A DNA stretch of 64,000 nucleotides, taken from positions 1 through 64,000 of the forward strand of contig CAUQQF010000010.1 in NCBI GenBank assembly GCA_963520375.1. The letters run 5' to 3'. Of this stretch, positions 1 to 8,596 are shown in pieces. The DNA is from JABCPE02 sp963520375. GTDB lineage: Bacteria > Bacteroidota > Bacteroidia > Flavobacteriales > Weeksellaceae. The notes under the pieces are model-generated. The model was given only the letters and a program-made list of their open reading frames with translations, searched no databases and had not been told where the DNA came from. Position numbers and translations under genes: made by a program. The number at the start of each line of letters is the position of its first letter. Position 1 is the stretch's first letter.

Positions 1-2
1 AA

Positions 3-896
3 AAAGTAAAGCAATATCTGAAAAAGAAACACGAAGACCTTCTTGTAAAAGAGGGAAGGAGGGTGTTAGTCAAAGAAGAAGGAGCGCCTTTGATTACCAA
101 AATGCTCATTCATAACGATGATTTGCACTCGGAAGACTTAGCCGACTTGCAAATGTTCCCCAATATAAAGGAATTAGAGTTGCTATCGGAGAATATTACC
201 GATTTAGAATCCTTACCACCCTTGGAAAAGCTACAAAAACTCTATTTGAATGTCAAGGCAACGGATTATACGCCTCTCGCTAAATGCAAAAAACTTAAAA
301 AAGTAGAGGTTTATGACAGTGGCGTGAGTGATATAACTCCTTTTTGTGAACTTTCCAAGCTAACAGTGTTGAAACTATCGTGTAATAAGCTCTTTTCTTT
401 AAAAGGAATTGCTAAATTACAAAACCTTACCGAACTTTGGTTGGATAGAAATCAAATCACCGATATATCCCCTTTAGCGTGGTTGCCCAATCTTGAATAT
501 TTGCAGTTAGATAGGAACCACATCAGCGATTTATCTCCATTGAAAGCCCTCAAGAAGCTCACCACCTTATATTTGTATCACAATGAAGTAAAAGACCTTT
601 CTCCTTTGAAGCATTTATCTTTAGAGGAATTGAACTTAGAGCAAAACAAGATAGAAGACCTTAGCGATTTGGTAGGTATAGAGACCCTTCGGAACTTAAA
701 GATATGTTTTAACCCTATAAAGGATGCCTCTCCTTTGCTGAAAATGCCTTATTTAGAGTTTGTTTGTACAGATGCAAAGGATATCTACTTACCTTTAGAA
801 CGTTACCTCGGTAAAACTGTAGTAAGAGAAGTCTTTGGAGGGCAGTACCCTAACTTTGAAGAAGCTGACACCTATATATTTAGTAGAAAAGAATGA
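3..896 (+). CDS. Leucine-rich-repeat protein, 5' end outside window
   Basis: The product is built almost entirely of about 22-residue leucine-rich repeats of the internalin type, with recurring L-x-x-L-x-L-x-x-N-x-I-x-D-(I/L)-S-P-L units. Such repeats form curved protein-binding surfaces; no catalytic domain is visible. The frame is open to the left edge. A GTG at 63 could start a 277-residue protein, but the codons before it (3-62) read as plausible charged protein sequence, so I treat the gene as truncated by the window. The AGGAGG just before that GTG is too close for a Shine-Dalgarno site, and this phylum rarely uses them. The stop overlaps the next ATG (ATGA), so the downstream lipoprotein is probably translationally coupled. 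No signal peptide can be judged because the N-terminus is missing. The repeat type is clear; the role is unknown. Confidence 0.8.
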   Translation, partial: KVKQYLKKKHEDLLVKEGRRVLVKEEGAPLITKMLIHNDDLHSEDLADLQMFPNIKELELLSENITDLESLPPLEKLQKLYLNVKATDYTPLAKCKKLKKVEVYDSGVSDITPFCELSKLTVLKLSCNKLFSLKGIAKLQNLTELWLDRNQITDISPLAWLPNLEYLQLDRNHISDLSPLKALKKLTTLYLYHNEVKDLSPLKHLSLEELNLEQNKIEDLSDLVGIETLRNLKICFNPIKDASPLLKMPYLEFVCTDAKDIYLPLERYLGKTVVREVFGGQYPNFEEADTYIFSRKE

Positions 897-1441
897 AGAA
901 AATGACCTTATTAGCCCCTTTGTTGGCCTTATTCTCTTGCAAAAGTTCCCCAGAAGAGCGAAAAGCCACCGAAGCTTTTCCCCTACAATCCCTACTTACC
1001 TATGAGTATTGTGGAGAAAAAGACGGTTTTCAGTATTTCTTATTAGGGAATAGTTGGGAGCGCACCTTATTCAAAGTAAAAAGCTCCGAAATACACATTG
1101 ATTCTCAATACCTTTTCCAAGCCAAGTCATCTTTTGAGCCTAAAATTCCTATCACGCCCGTTGTTCAAGAAAAAGTCTTTGCCGAAATCCCTACGAATGG
1201 ACAAAAACTCTATTTATACAAAAAAAATATGGTTGTTCGCTATTTTCTCAGCTGCTCTGACTTGCATAAAAAAGCAACCGATCAGCCCACTTATTTATAC
1301 GATGAAATCACCCAAGAAGAAGCCGAAGAACACAGCCAAGAGCGCGCTTATTACATAGGCTATTTCAAAGGAGAACAGCTCATTCGCTATGAAAAAATTT
1401 ATCAAGGAAAAGTGTTGATGGATAAAACTATCTCAGATTAG
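893..1441 (+). CDS. Putative lipoprotein, unknown function
   Basis: A 182-residue protein beginning with a short lipoprotein signal: MKKM, a hydrophobic stretch and the lipobox LFSC with Cys at residue 16. It should be lipidated and anchored in the envelope. The rest is soluble and mixed-charge, with several short Tyr-rich stretches; I recognise no family. The start ATG overlaps the stop of the LRR gene by four bases, suggesting the two proteins are made together. The 3' end overlaps the convergent msrA gene by 14 bp (1428-1441), so no terminator fits between them. Coding status is supported by length, signal peptide and coupling; function is open. Confidence 0.75.
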   Translation: MKKMTLLAPLLALFSCKSSPEERKATEAFPLQSLLTYEYCGEKDGFQYFLLGNSWERTLFKVKSSEIHIDSQYLFQAKSSFEPKIPITPVVQEKVFAEIPTNGQKLYLYKKNMVVRYFLSCSDLHKKATDQPTYLYDEITQEEAEEHSQERAYYIGYFKGEQLIRYEKIYQGKVLMDKTISD

Positions 1442-1937
1442 CCTTTTTCGCGAGTTCGAATAATTCTGGATTGATGTGGCAGTATCCACTTGGGTTTTTA
1501 TCCAAATAATCCTGATGATATTCTTCTCCGCTGTAGAAATTTTTCAAAGGTTCGTTTTCTACCACTATGGGTTTTTCATAATTTTTTTGAAGCTCCGAAA
1601 GTGCCTCTTTTACTACTTTTTCATCTTCTGAATTCACCCAATAAATTCCTGTTCTGTAGCGCGTTCCGATGTCTTCTCCCTGCTGATTAAGGCTTGTGGG
1701 GTCTATTGTTTTAAAAAACAAATCCAAAAGTATTTCCAGACTTACCACCTTTGGGTCATAAGCCACTTTTACCACCTCTGCAAAGCCCGTGTTGTCGGTA
1801 TACACCTGCTCATAAATGGGATTTTCTATATTTCCATTGGCATAGCCTACCTGCGTAGCTGTTACTCCGTTGATTTGTTTGAAAAAATGCTCCGTTCCCC
1901 AGAAACACCCACCAGCAAAATAAATTTCTCTATCCAT
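1428..1937 (-). CDS. msrA: Peptide methionine sulfoxide reductase MsrA
   Basis: MsrA reduces the S-epimer of methionine sulfoxide in proteins, in the cytoplasm. The 169-residue product carries the family motif GCFWG with catalytic Cys11, followed by TEHFF, and the C-terminal SGYCHINP block; no MsrB domain is fused. I chose the ATG at 1937. An in-frame start at 2015 would add 26 basic residues not typical of the family and would overlap bshA. The gene begins one base after the bshA stop, so the two form one transcription unit. This links thiol (bacillithiol) synthesis with oxidative protein repair. Its 3' end runs 14 bp into the convergent lipoprotein gene. Confidence 0.95.
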   Translation of the reverse strand: MDREIYFAGGCFWGTEHFFKQINGVTATQVGYANGNIENPIYEQVYTDNTGFAEVVKVAYDPKVVSLEILLDLFFKTIDPTSLNQQGEDIGTRYRTGIYWVNSEDEKVVKEALSELQKNYEKPIVVENEPLKNFYSGEEYHQDYLDKNPSGYCHINPELFELAKKANLR

Positions 1938-1938
1938 T

Positions 1939-3081
1939 TTATTTTTCGTTCTTAAATTCTTTTGTCGTTTCCTGATATAAATTCTCATACATCGGAATGA
2001 TTTTATTGTAATCAAAAGTCTTCGCTACTTCTATGGCATTTGTTTTCATTTCCTTTAAAAGAGCCTCGTCAGACAAAATCTGAAGTGTATATTCAGCCAT
2101 TTTCTCCACATCGCCTACATTCGCCAAAAATCCTGTTTTTCCATAAATATTAACCTCTGGAATTCCTCCTGTATTACTGCTGACCACGGGTGTTCCTGCC
2201 GCCATAGCCTCTAGCGCCGCCAGCCCAAAACTTTCCTTTTCCGAAGGGAGAAGGAACACATCTGCATAGGTAAGCACTGGGCGAAGGTCATTTACTTTTC
2301 CCATGATTTTTATTTTGTCAATAAAATCTGGTTTTTCTGATAAGAAAGCATTTACTTTTTCCATCTCAGGGCCCTCGCCTACTATGATTAGTTTGCTCGG
2401 AATTTTCTGATTTACCTTTTCAAAAATCCCCAAAACATCTTGAATTCTTTTAACAGGTCTAAGGTTAGAAATATGTACCAAAATCTTCTCGTTTTCCTCC
2501 GCAAACTGATTTCTAAGACAAACAGAACACTGCTCAAAGTGTCTTTCTTCGATGAAGTTCGGAATCACATGGATTTCTTTTTTAATGTCAAAAAAAGCCA
2601 ATGTATCCTGTTTCAAACTTTCCGAAACCGAAGTCAGCGCATCAGACTGATTGATAGAAAATTCCACTGCATGTTTATAGCTCGGATGCTGCCCCACCAA
2701 AGTAATATCCGTTCCGTGAAGTGTAGTCACCAGCGGTAAATCCTTGCCTTTTTCTTTCAGCATTTGTTTCGCTGTAAAAGCCGCATAGGCATACGGAATA
2801 GCATAATGAGCATGGAGTACATCCAGCTGATACATACACACCACCTGATATATCATAGATGATAGCGCTATATCATACGGCTGATGCCTAAATAAAGGAT
2901 ACGCTTGCACATTCACTTTATGAAAAAATATATTAGGTCTGGTCATATCCAGCCTTGCTGGAAGCTCCGAACTGATGAAATGCACCTCATAGCCTTTTCG
3001 GGCAAGGTTCATTCCAAGTTCTGTCGCCACTATTCCACTTCCCCCATAAGTAGGGTAACATAATATTCCTATTTTTAACAT
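1939..3081 (-). CDS. bshA: N-acetyl-alpha-D-glucosaminyl L-malate synthase BshA
   Basis: BshA transfers GlcNAc from UDP-GlcNAc to L-malate, the first step of bacillithiol synthesis. The 380-residue GT4 glycosyltransferase has the characteristic N-terminus with the glycine loop GGSG (about residues 13-16) and the SSELPARLD segment. The C-terminal GT4 nucleotide-binding motif is KESFGLAALEAMAAGTPVV, containing the E-x7-E pair. The start is the ATG at 3081, which gives the canonical MLKIGILCYP; the upstream ATG at 3111 adds ten residues unlike the family. It lies 10 bp after the GH3 gene and immediately before msrA. BshB and BshC are not in the window. Assignment is strong. Confidence 0.93.
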   Translation of the reverse strand: MLKIGILCYPTYGGSGIVATELGMNLARKGYEVHFISSELPARLDMTRPNIFFHKVNVQAYPLFRHQPYDIALSSMIYQVVCMYQLDVLHAHYAIPYAYAAFTAKQMLKEKGKDLPLVTTLHGTDITLVGQHPSYKHAVEFSINQSDALTSVSESLKQDTLAFFDIKKEIHVIPNFIEERHFEQCSVCLRNQFAEENEKILVHISNLRPVKRIQDVLGIFEKVNQKIPSKLIIVGEGPEMEKVNAFLSEKPDFIDKIKIMGKVNDLRPVLTYADVFLLPSEKESFGLAALEAMAAGTPVVSSNTGGIPEVNIYGKTGFLANVGDVEKMAEYTLQILSDEALLKEMKTNAIEVAKTFDYNKIIPMYENLYQETTKEFKNEK

Positions 3082-3091
3082 TTTCTCTATT

Positions 3092-4786
3092 TTATTTCTG
3101 TTTTGGGACATCTATTCCCATTCCGTATTTTATTTGTTCATTCACTACCACTGGCAGCCTTCCGTTTATCTTTTGTTTTCCTAAATAAGCCTCTGCTGTA
3201 GCTTTCATCGAAAGAGGATTGTTTTCATAAGAAACCAAAACCGATGAAATTCCGCTAATATCCACATCCTGAAGAGCATACGGACTTCCGAACACATTGA
3301 GAATCACTTTATTTCTTGATTTCACTTGGTTGATGAGCCTTTTGCTCTCCCATGATATTTTGTAAGGTTTGTAAGCCGTAGAATTATCCTTATGAAGACC
3401 AATGATTACCACTGCATTTTCAGGGATAGATTGGATTTCTTTGAAAGATATTTTTTTAACTTTAATTTCTTTGGACAATTCTTGTAAAAATGCCTCGTGC
3501 GAAGCCTCTTCTAGTGGGAGATAATAAACCTCCTTTTCTCTAAGTGGGAAAAGCTGTTTTTCATCTTTTAATAAAGTCAAAGCATTGGCGTACAACTTTT
3601 CTGAAATTTTCGCGTGAGAATCGTTGTTTAAAACATTATTGATTCCTTCTGAACTAAGCGGTCGCAGATTCTGAAGCCCCAAAAGATATTTCGTTTTCAA
3701 AATCTTTTTCACGCTTTCTTCCAGCCTTTTTTCGCTGATTTCTCCCTTTTGAATTGCTTCTTTTATTAACTTTTTCCCTGTCGGCACATCTTGACTAAAA
3801 AGCAAAACATCATTCCCCGCCTTGAACGCCCTCAAATCCAATTCCCCTGCAGGATATTTTTTGGCAACGGCATTCATATTCAGGGCATCAGTAATGACCA
3901 GCCCTTCGTATGGGAATTTATTTTTCAGCAAATTCGTTACAATATCATAAGAAATAGAAGCAGGGATATTTTTCCCTTTTTCCAGCTGTGGGACATAGAG
4001 ATGTGCTATCATCACTCCGCCTATTTTTTTATCCATCAAGGCTTTAAAGGGCGCCAATTCTATTTTATTCAATCTCTCCAAACTATGTTTTACCACTGGC
4101 AAATCCAAATGCGAATCTACATCCGTATCCCCATGCCCTGGGAAATGTTTTATCGCTGCCAGCACGCCATTGTCCTGCAAACCTTGTGCATACGCCAGCG
4201 ATTTAGCGATTACATTCTGAACATCTGAACCGAACGAACGATTGCCTATAATCGGATTTTTAGGATTGGTATTCACATCCACCACAGGAGCAAAGTTCCA
4301 ATAGATTCCCATTTTCTTTGCATCTTCGGCTATTTTAGAAGCCATTTCATAAACCAAATTATTATCCTGAATCGCTCCAAGGGTCATCGCCCAAGGGAAT
4401 TTGTGCGCAGTTTTTATTCTCTGATAAAGCCCCCATTCGGCATCCATACCAAAGAGCATCGGCACTCTGGATTTCTTCTGAAATTCATTTACCAGCACTA
4501 TTTCCTGCTCGGCATCATCCTGCATCAGGATAATTCCTCCTATCCTCTCCTGCTCTACGAGTTTCCTTACTCCTGAGATATGGTTTTGGTCTTTATTGGT
4601 ATAAAGTGCCACTATGTATAACTGCCCGATACGCTCATCCATGCTGAGCTTAGCATAAAGGCTGTCTGCATATTTCACGGCTTTTTTATCCAAATCTTTG
4701 GTGATATTTTTGGGAGAAAACTGTGCGTGTAAATATCCTACACACCCAAAAATAAAAACTAAAATACAAGAAATATTATTTTTCAT
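3092..4786 (-). CDS. Glycoside hydrolase family 3, NagZ-like beta-N-acetylhexosaminidase
   Basis: A secreted GH3 enzyme likely to hydrolyse beta-linked N-acetylglucosamine, for example in peptidoglycan fragments. The 564-residue protein has an N-terminal signal peptide ending near LHAQ (residue 22). It carries the NagZ-type loop KHFPGHGDTDVDSH at about 213-226 (the Asp/His general acid-base pair of this subgroup) and a candidate nucleophile Asp near 300 in VITDALNM. A second C-terminal domain follows (about 380-564). The beta-lactamase domain fused to many Bacteroidota homologues is absent. I take the ATG at 4786; an ATG at 4795 is possible. A -7 box lies just six bases upstream, so the mRNA leader must be very short. 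It is first in a GH3-bshA-msrA unit. Substrate specificity is inferred. Confidence 0.88.
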   Translation of the reverse strand: MKNNISCILVFIFGCVGYLHAQFSPKNITKDLDKKAVKYADSLYAKLSMDERIGQLYIVALYTNKDQNHISGVRKLVEQERIGGIILMQDDAEQEIVLVNEFQKKSRVPMLFGMDAEWGLYQRIKTAHKFPWAMTLGAIQDNNLVYEMASKIAEDAKKMGIYWNFAPVVDVNTNPKNPIIGNRSFGSDVQNVIAKSLAYAQGLQDNGVLAAIKHFPGHGDTDVDSHLDLPVVKHSLERLNKIELAPFKALMDKKIGGVMIAHLYVPQLEKGKNIPASISYDIVTNLLKNKFPYEGLVITDALNMNAVAKKYPAGELDLRAFKAGNDVLLFSQDVPTGKKLIKEAIQKGEISEKRLEESVKKILKTKYLLGLQNLRPLSSEGINNVLNNDSHAKISEKLYANALTLLKDEKQLFPLREKEVYYLPLEEASHEAFLQELSKEIKVKKISFKEIQSIPENAVVIIGLHKDNSTAYKPYKISWESKRLINQVKSRNKVILNVFGSPYALQDVDISGISSVLVSYENNPLSMKATAEAYLGKQKINGRLPVVVNEQIKYGMGIDVPKQK

Positions 4787-4792
4787 AGCGAA

Positions 4793-4800
4793 CAAAAGTA
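4793..4800 (-). promoter_or_regulatory. Bacteroidota -7 box for the GH3 gene
   Basis: TACTTTTG matches the TAnnTTTG consensus exactly and ends six bases before the GH3 ATG. If used, the transcript would have almost no leader. No good -33 TTG is seen. Confidence 0.45.
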
Positions 4801-4822
4801 CAATTTTCAGATAAAATAATCT

Positions 4823-4830
4823 TACTTTTG
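4823..4830 (+). promoter_or_regulatory. Bacteroidota -7 box for the flippase-dut operon
   Basis: TACTTTTG, an exact TAnnTTTG match, lies 16 bases before the TTG start at 4847. It is back-to-back with the divergent GH3 promoter, so both sit within about 40 bp. Confidence 0.5.
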
Positions 4831-4846
4831 CATCAAAATTAAAGTT

Positions 4847-6298
4847 TTGATTAAAAAACTATTAGGACAAACGGCGCTCTACGGCATCAGTTCGGTACTG
4901 GTGAGGATATTTCCTTTCCTCATAGCACCTATCATCACAAGGGCATTTTCGCCAGCAGAGTCTGCGCCCTTCGTAGATTGGTACTCCATCGCGGGAGTGG
5001 TTACAGTTTTTCTGACGCACGGCATGGAGACCTCATTTTTTCGTTTTGCTCAAGAGAAAGACATCAGCAAAGAAACGCTGGTTTCTACCTGTTCCATGAG
5101 CATCTTGGCGATGTCTTCTATCTATTTGGTCTTAGGATGGGTATTTCGGCGCGAGGTTACAGAATATTTCCACACGCCAGACCAAATTTATTTCTTGATT
5201 TTATTTTTATTCATTCTTTCCATTGATGCTTTTTCTACAATTCCTTCGGCTGTTCTTCGTTTAGAGGGAAAACCGCTGCGGTATGTAGTATCCAAGGTAG
5301 CGGGAAGCGTGATTTATTTTGGGTTGGTAGTGTTTTTTATCAATATTCTTCCCAATTTACCCAATGGATTCCTCGGACTGAAATACAATGCTGAATTCGG
5401 CGTGGGATATGTCTTTGTAGCAAATTTGGTTCAGAGCATCGTTTCACTGCTCATCGTTTCCAAGGAGTTTGTGAATTTCAGTTTCAGAAGTTTTGATTTT
5501 TCTTTATGGAAAAGAATTATGAACTACTCTTGGCCAGTGATGGTGGCAGGGCTGGCGGGCATCATCAACCAGACAATGGACAGACAATTCCTAAAATACC
5601 TCCTCCCTGAGGAAGAAAGCAAACACCAGATAGGCGTATATGGGGCGGTTTACAAAATAGCGACATTCATCACCGTGTTTAGACAAGCCTACCAGCTGGG
5701 GATAGAGCCGTATTTTTTCTCAAGTTTTAAAAACGAAAACGCGAAGAAAACTTACACCCTGCTGATGGACATCTTCGTAATATGCAGCTGTGTGATTTTC
5801 CTAGGACTTATCACCAATATTTCTTGGATTTCCAAAATATACATCAGCAATCCTCTCTACTACGAAGGCATAGAGCTGATTCCGTGCCTTATGCTGGGAG
5901 CTGTGTTTTTGGGGATATATCTTAATTTGTCCATTTGGTACAAACTCTCTGACCAGACCATCGTGGGGCTGTATATTTCCCTCATCGGTGCAGCGATTAC
6001 AGTGTCTGTCAATTATTTCTTCGTGCCTGAATATGGATACTGGGCAAGTGCCGTGGCAGCGCTTCTTACTTTCATGTCTATGATGATAATTTCCTATATT
6101 TGGGGGCAGATAAAATATCCGATACCTTATAACACGACTAAAATAATCATTTACCTGCTTCTTTCCATAGGTTTGGGAATGATTTCTTTTAAATATTTTA
6201 GAGAAAATTACATCATCAGTAACATTATTTTTGTAATTTTTCTGATATTTGTCGTTTTTAAGGAAAGATTACTCTTGAAAAAATTTTTGAAAAGATGA
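4847..6298 (+). CDS. Polysaccharide biosynthesis / flippase-like membrane protein
   Basis: A 483-residue polytopic inner-membrane protein with about 12-14 predicted hydrophobic segments and the Wzx/MATE-like N-terminus (GQTALYGISSVLVRIFPF). Members of this superfamily flip lipid-linked sugars across the inner membrane; the substrate cannot be told from sequence. Translation apparently starts at a TTG (4847), as no ATG lies near the conserved N-terminus. The C-terminus overlaps dut by four bases (ATGA). The neighbouring nucleotidyltransferase gene at 6760 is consistent with glycan export, but the large sugar cluster is 40 kb away. Confidence 0.85.
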   Translation: MIKKLLGQTALYGISSVLVRIFPFLIAPIITRAFSPAESAPFVDWYSIAGVVTVFLTHGMETSFFRFAQEKDISKETLVSTCSMSILAMSSIYLVLGWVFRREVTEYFHTPDQIYFLILFLFILSIDAFSTIPSAVLRLEGKPLRYVVSKVAGSVIYFGLVVFFINILPNLPNGFLGLKYNAEFGVGYVFVANLVQSIVSLLIVSKEFVNFSFRSFDFSLWKRIMNYSWPVMVAGLAGIINQTMDRQFLKYLLPEEESKHQIGVYGAVYKIATFITVFRQAYQLGIEPYFFSSFKNENAKKTYTLLMDIFVICSCVIFLGLITNISWISKIYISNPLYYEGIELIPCLMLGAVFLGIYLNLSIWYKLSDQTIVGLYISLIGAAITVSVNYFFVPEYGYWASAVAALLTFMSMMIISYIWGQIKYPIPYNTTKIIIYLLLSIGLGMISFKYFRENYIISNIIFVIFLIFVVFKERLLLKKFLKR

Positions 6299-6729
6299 AA
6301 ATTAAAATTATAAATAAATCCAAACACCCACTTCCGAAGTATCAGACTGAACTTTCGGCAGGAATGGATTTGTATGCAAATATCACAGAGCCTGTTCGGT
6401 TAGGTTCTTTAGAGCGAACGATTATCCCGACAGGCATTTTTATAGCCCTTCCAGCAGGATACGAAGCCCAAGTAAGACCTCGCAGCGGACTGGCTGCCAA
6501 GCACGGAATTACTTGTCTAAACAGCCCTGGAACGATAGATGCAGACTACCGTGGAGAAGTCGGTGTGATTCTCGCAAACCTATCCAAAGATGAATTTGTC
6601 ATCAATGATGGAGAGCGAATTGCCCAGCTGGTCATCGCAAAACACGAAACTGCCCAGTGGGAAGAAGTAGACACCCTTGACGAAACAGAAAGAGGCGCTG
6701 GAGGTTTCGGAAGTTCTGGAACGAAATAA
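6295..6729 (+). CDS. dut: dUTP diphosphatase (dUTPase)
   Basis: Hydrolyses dUTP to dUMP and pyrophosphate, keeping uracil out of DNA and feeding thymidylate synthesis. The 144-residue trimeric-type dUTPase shows all five motifs in order: AGMDLYA (22-28), PRSGLAAKHG (62-71), GTIDADYRGEVGV with the catalytic Asp near 84, DGERIAQLVI, and the C-terminal Gly-rich RGAGGFGSSG that closes over the active site. The start overlaps the flippase stop (ATGA). The motif set leaves little doubt. Confidence 0.96.
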   Translation: MKIKIINKSKHPLPKYQTELSAGMDLYANITEPVRLGSLERTIIPTGIFIALPAGYEAQVRPRSGLAAKHGITCLNSPGTIDADYRGEVGVILANLSKDEFVINDGERIAQLVIAKHETAQWEEVDTLDETERGAGGFGSSGTK

Positions 6730-6759
6730 CATTTTAAAAATTATAAAAATACATCTATT

Positions 6760-7773
6760 ATGAAAATAATAATACCTATGGCGGGAAAGGGTTCCCGATT
6801 AAGACCGCACACTTTGACTGTGCCAAAACCTTTGATTCCTATCGCAGGAAAACCTATCGTGCAAAGATTGGTAGAGGACATCGCAAAGGTGGTAAATCAG
6901 AAAATAGATGAAGTTGCCTTCATCACTGGTGATTTCGGGAGTCAAGTGGAGCAGGATTTATTGGCTGTTGCAGAAAAATTAGGTGCAAAAGGAAGCATAT
7001 ACCACCAGACAGAAGCTTTGGGAACAGCTCATGCCATCAACTGCGCAAGAGAAAGCATGCAAGGGCCTGTAATCATCGCTTTTGCAGATACATTATTTAG
7101 AGCTGATTTTCATTTGGATACCAATTCTGATGGAGTAATTTGGGTAAAAAAAGTAGATGACCCGAGTGCCTTCGGAGTAGTGAAACTAGACGACTATGGC
7201 TTCATCACGGACTTTGTAGAAAAACCAAAAGAGTTTGTGTCTGATTTGGCGATTATCGGGATTTACTATTTCAACAGCGCTGAAAAACTCATGGGTGAAA
7301 TAGACTACATCATGAGTAACGACATCAAAGATGGCGGTGAATACCAGCTGACGACAGCACTAGAAAACCTAAGAAAAAAAGGAGCAAAATTCTCTTTAGG
7401 AAAGGTAAATGACTGGATGGACTGCGGAAACAAGACCATTACCGTGCAGACTAATGGTAAGATTCTAGAATACGAAAAAGAAAATCTTTCTCAGTATCCA
7501 GCTTCTGCACAGATAGAAAACAGTTTGATAATTCCTCCATGCTTCATCGGAGAGAATGTGAAAATAGTAAATTCTATCATCGGGCCGAGAGTTTCTCTGG
7601 GCAACAACACGGTAGTAAAAAATTCTAATATAGACAATTCTCTAATCCAAGAAAGAACAGAAATCCAGTCTGCTAACCTGAGCAACTCCATGATTGGGAA
7701 CTCGGCGAAGTATATCGGAACTTCTATCAATCTTTCTTTGGGAGATTTTTCCGTATTGGATTTCTCTGAATAA
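6760..7773 (+). CDS. Sugar-phosphate nucleotidyltransferase with hexapeptide C-terminus
   Basis: Forms an NDP-sugar from a sugar 1-phosphate and an NTP in the cytoplasm. The 337-residue protein starts with the NTP-transferase signature MAGKGSRLRPHT and VPKPLIPIAGKP (Gly-rich loop and catalytic Lys), followed by an Asp-metal site near IAFADTLF. The C-terminal third (about 245-330) has the imperfect hexapeptide periodicity of a left-handed beta-helix, seen for instance in glucose- or mannose-1-phosphate nucleotidyltransferases. It differs from the RfbA-type enzyme encoded at 57599. It lies 30 bp after dut and 22 bp before the DUF4292 gene. The exact sugar and nucleotide are not determinable here. 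Confidence 0.88.
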   Translation: MKIIIPMAGKGSRLRPHTLTVPKPLIPIAGKPIVQRLVEDIAKVVNQKIDEVAFITGDFGSQVEQDLLAVAEKLGAKGSIYHQTEALGTAHAINCARESMQGPVIIAFADTLFRADFHLDTNSDGVIWVKKVDDPSAFGVVKLDDYGFITDFVEKPKEFVSDLAIIGIYYFNSAEKLMGEIDYIMSNDIKDGGEYQLTTALENLRKKGAKFSLGKVNDWMDCGNKTITVQTNGKILEYEKENLSQYPASAQIENSLIIPPCFIGENVKIVNSIIGPRVSLGNNTVVKNSNIDNSLIQERTEIQSANLSNSMIGNSAKYIGTSINLSLGDFSVLDFSE

Positions 7774-7795
7774 TATTTTTTTAGAAGTGATTTTA

Positions 7796-8596
7796 ATGAT
7801 TAACAAAATGAAGAAATTAATAGCTCTATCCGCCATCATGGTGTTTTTAGCCTCTTGTGGTGCTAAAAAAAGTATCGCTGCTAAATCGGAAATCCCTACT
7901 GTTTCCGGCAACAAAAATTTCTATGATGCTATCACGAAAAAATCTGATTTTGAAGCCCTTAAAATCACTTCTAAAATAGATGCAGAAGTAGGAAAATTCG
8001 TTCCTACCATTCATGCAACTATCTACATAGAAAACAACCAGAAAATATGGATGAACATGTCTGCGCTGTTTATGAATGTAGGCCGCGGAATAGCAACTCC
8101 ACAGGGACTAAAAGCCTACGAAAAACTGAGCAGAACTTATATCGATTCTGATTTTTCTTATCTTAACAATTTACTGAAAGTCAATTTTTTAGATTATTCT
8201 TCACTTCAAAATTTATTGGTAGGAAAAGTTTTCTTCCCTGTCAATGAAAAAGATTTTAATTTAATTAAAGAAGCTGAAGAATACATCCTAAAACCGATTA
8301 CTGCACAGAAAGTAAACATTGATGGAAAAACCAGCGAATACCTTACAGAACTCCGTTTTTCTAACGATCTGAACCTTACCAAAGTTTCTTTAAAAGACAC
8401 AAAAACTGCGGATAATTTAGAATTATTCTACGATAATTGGGTAGATATCAATGGTGTGAAACTCCCTAAAAATGTTAAAATAGTTATAAAAGGTAAGAAA
8501 ACTGACCAAATTTTAATAGAAAATACGAAATTTGACTTTTCTAGAATGGAAACCCCATATTCGGTTCCAAGTAATTATAAAAAACGAGATTTCTAA
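7796..8596 (+). CDS. DUF4292-family lipoprotein
   Basis: An envelope lipoprotein of about 266 residues. The signal is MKKLIALSAIMVFLASC with a good lipobox (FLASC) and Cys 17 residues after the second Met. The mature part resembles the DUF4292 family, common in Flavobacteriia and of unknown function. I place the start at the ATG at 7796 (MINKMKK); the ATG at 7808 is equally possible. A longer reading from 7694 would overlap the nucleotidyltransferase and is rejected. The stop overlaps the next start by one base (TAATG), suggesting coupled expression with the murein hydrolase activator. A role in envelope biogenesis is inferred from that pairing. Confidence 0.85.
   Translation: MINKMKKLIALSAIMVFLASCGAKKSIAAKSEIPTVSGNKNFYDAITKKSDFEALKITSKIDAEVGKFVPTIHATIYIENNQKIWMNMSALFMNVGRGIATPQGLKAYEKLSRTYIDSDFSYLNNLLKVNFLDYSSLQNLLVGKVFFPVNEKDFNLIKEAEEYILKPITAQKVNIDGKTSEYLTELRFSNDLNLTKVSLKDTKTADNLELFYDNWVDINGVKLPKNVKIVIKGKKTDQILIENTKFDFSRMETPYSVPSNYKKRDF

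Noticed and set aside
55..65. AGGAGG followed by GTG as a real start for the LRR gene
   Set aside because: Spacing to GTG is about one base, this phylum rarely uses such sites, and the upstream frame is open and protein-like.
1938..2015. N-terminal extension of MsrA
   Set aside because: The added 26 residues are not family-like and overlap the end of bshA; the ATG at 1937 gives the canonical N-terminus.
7694..7795. N-terminal extension of the DUF4292 protein
   Set aside because: It overlaps the nucleotidyltransferase and hides the lipoprotein signal that starts at 7796 or 7808.
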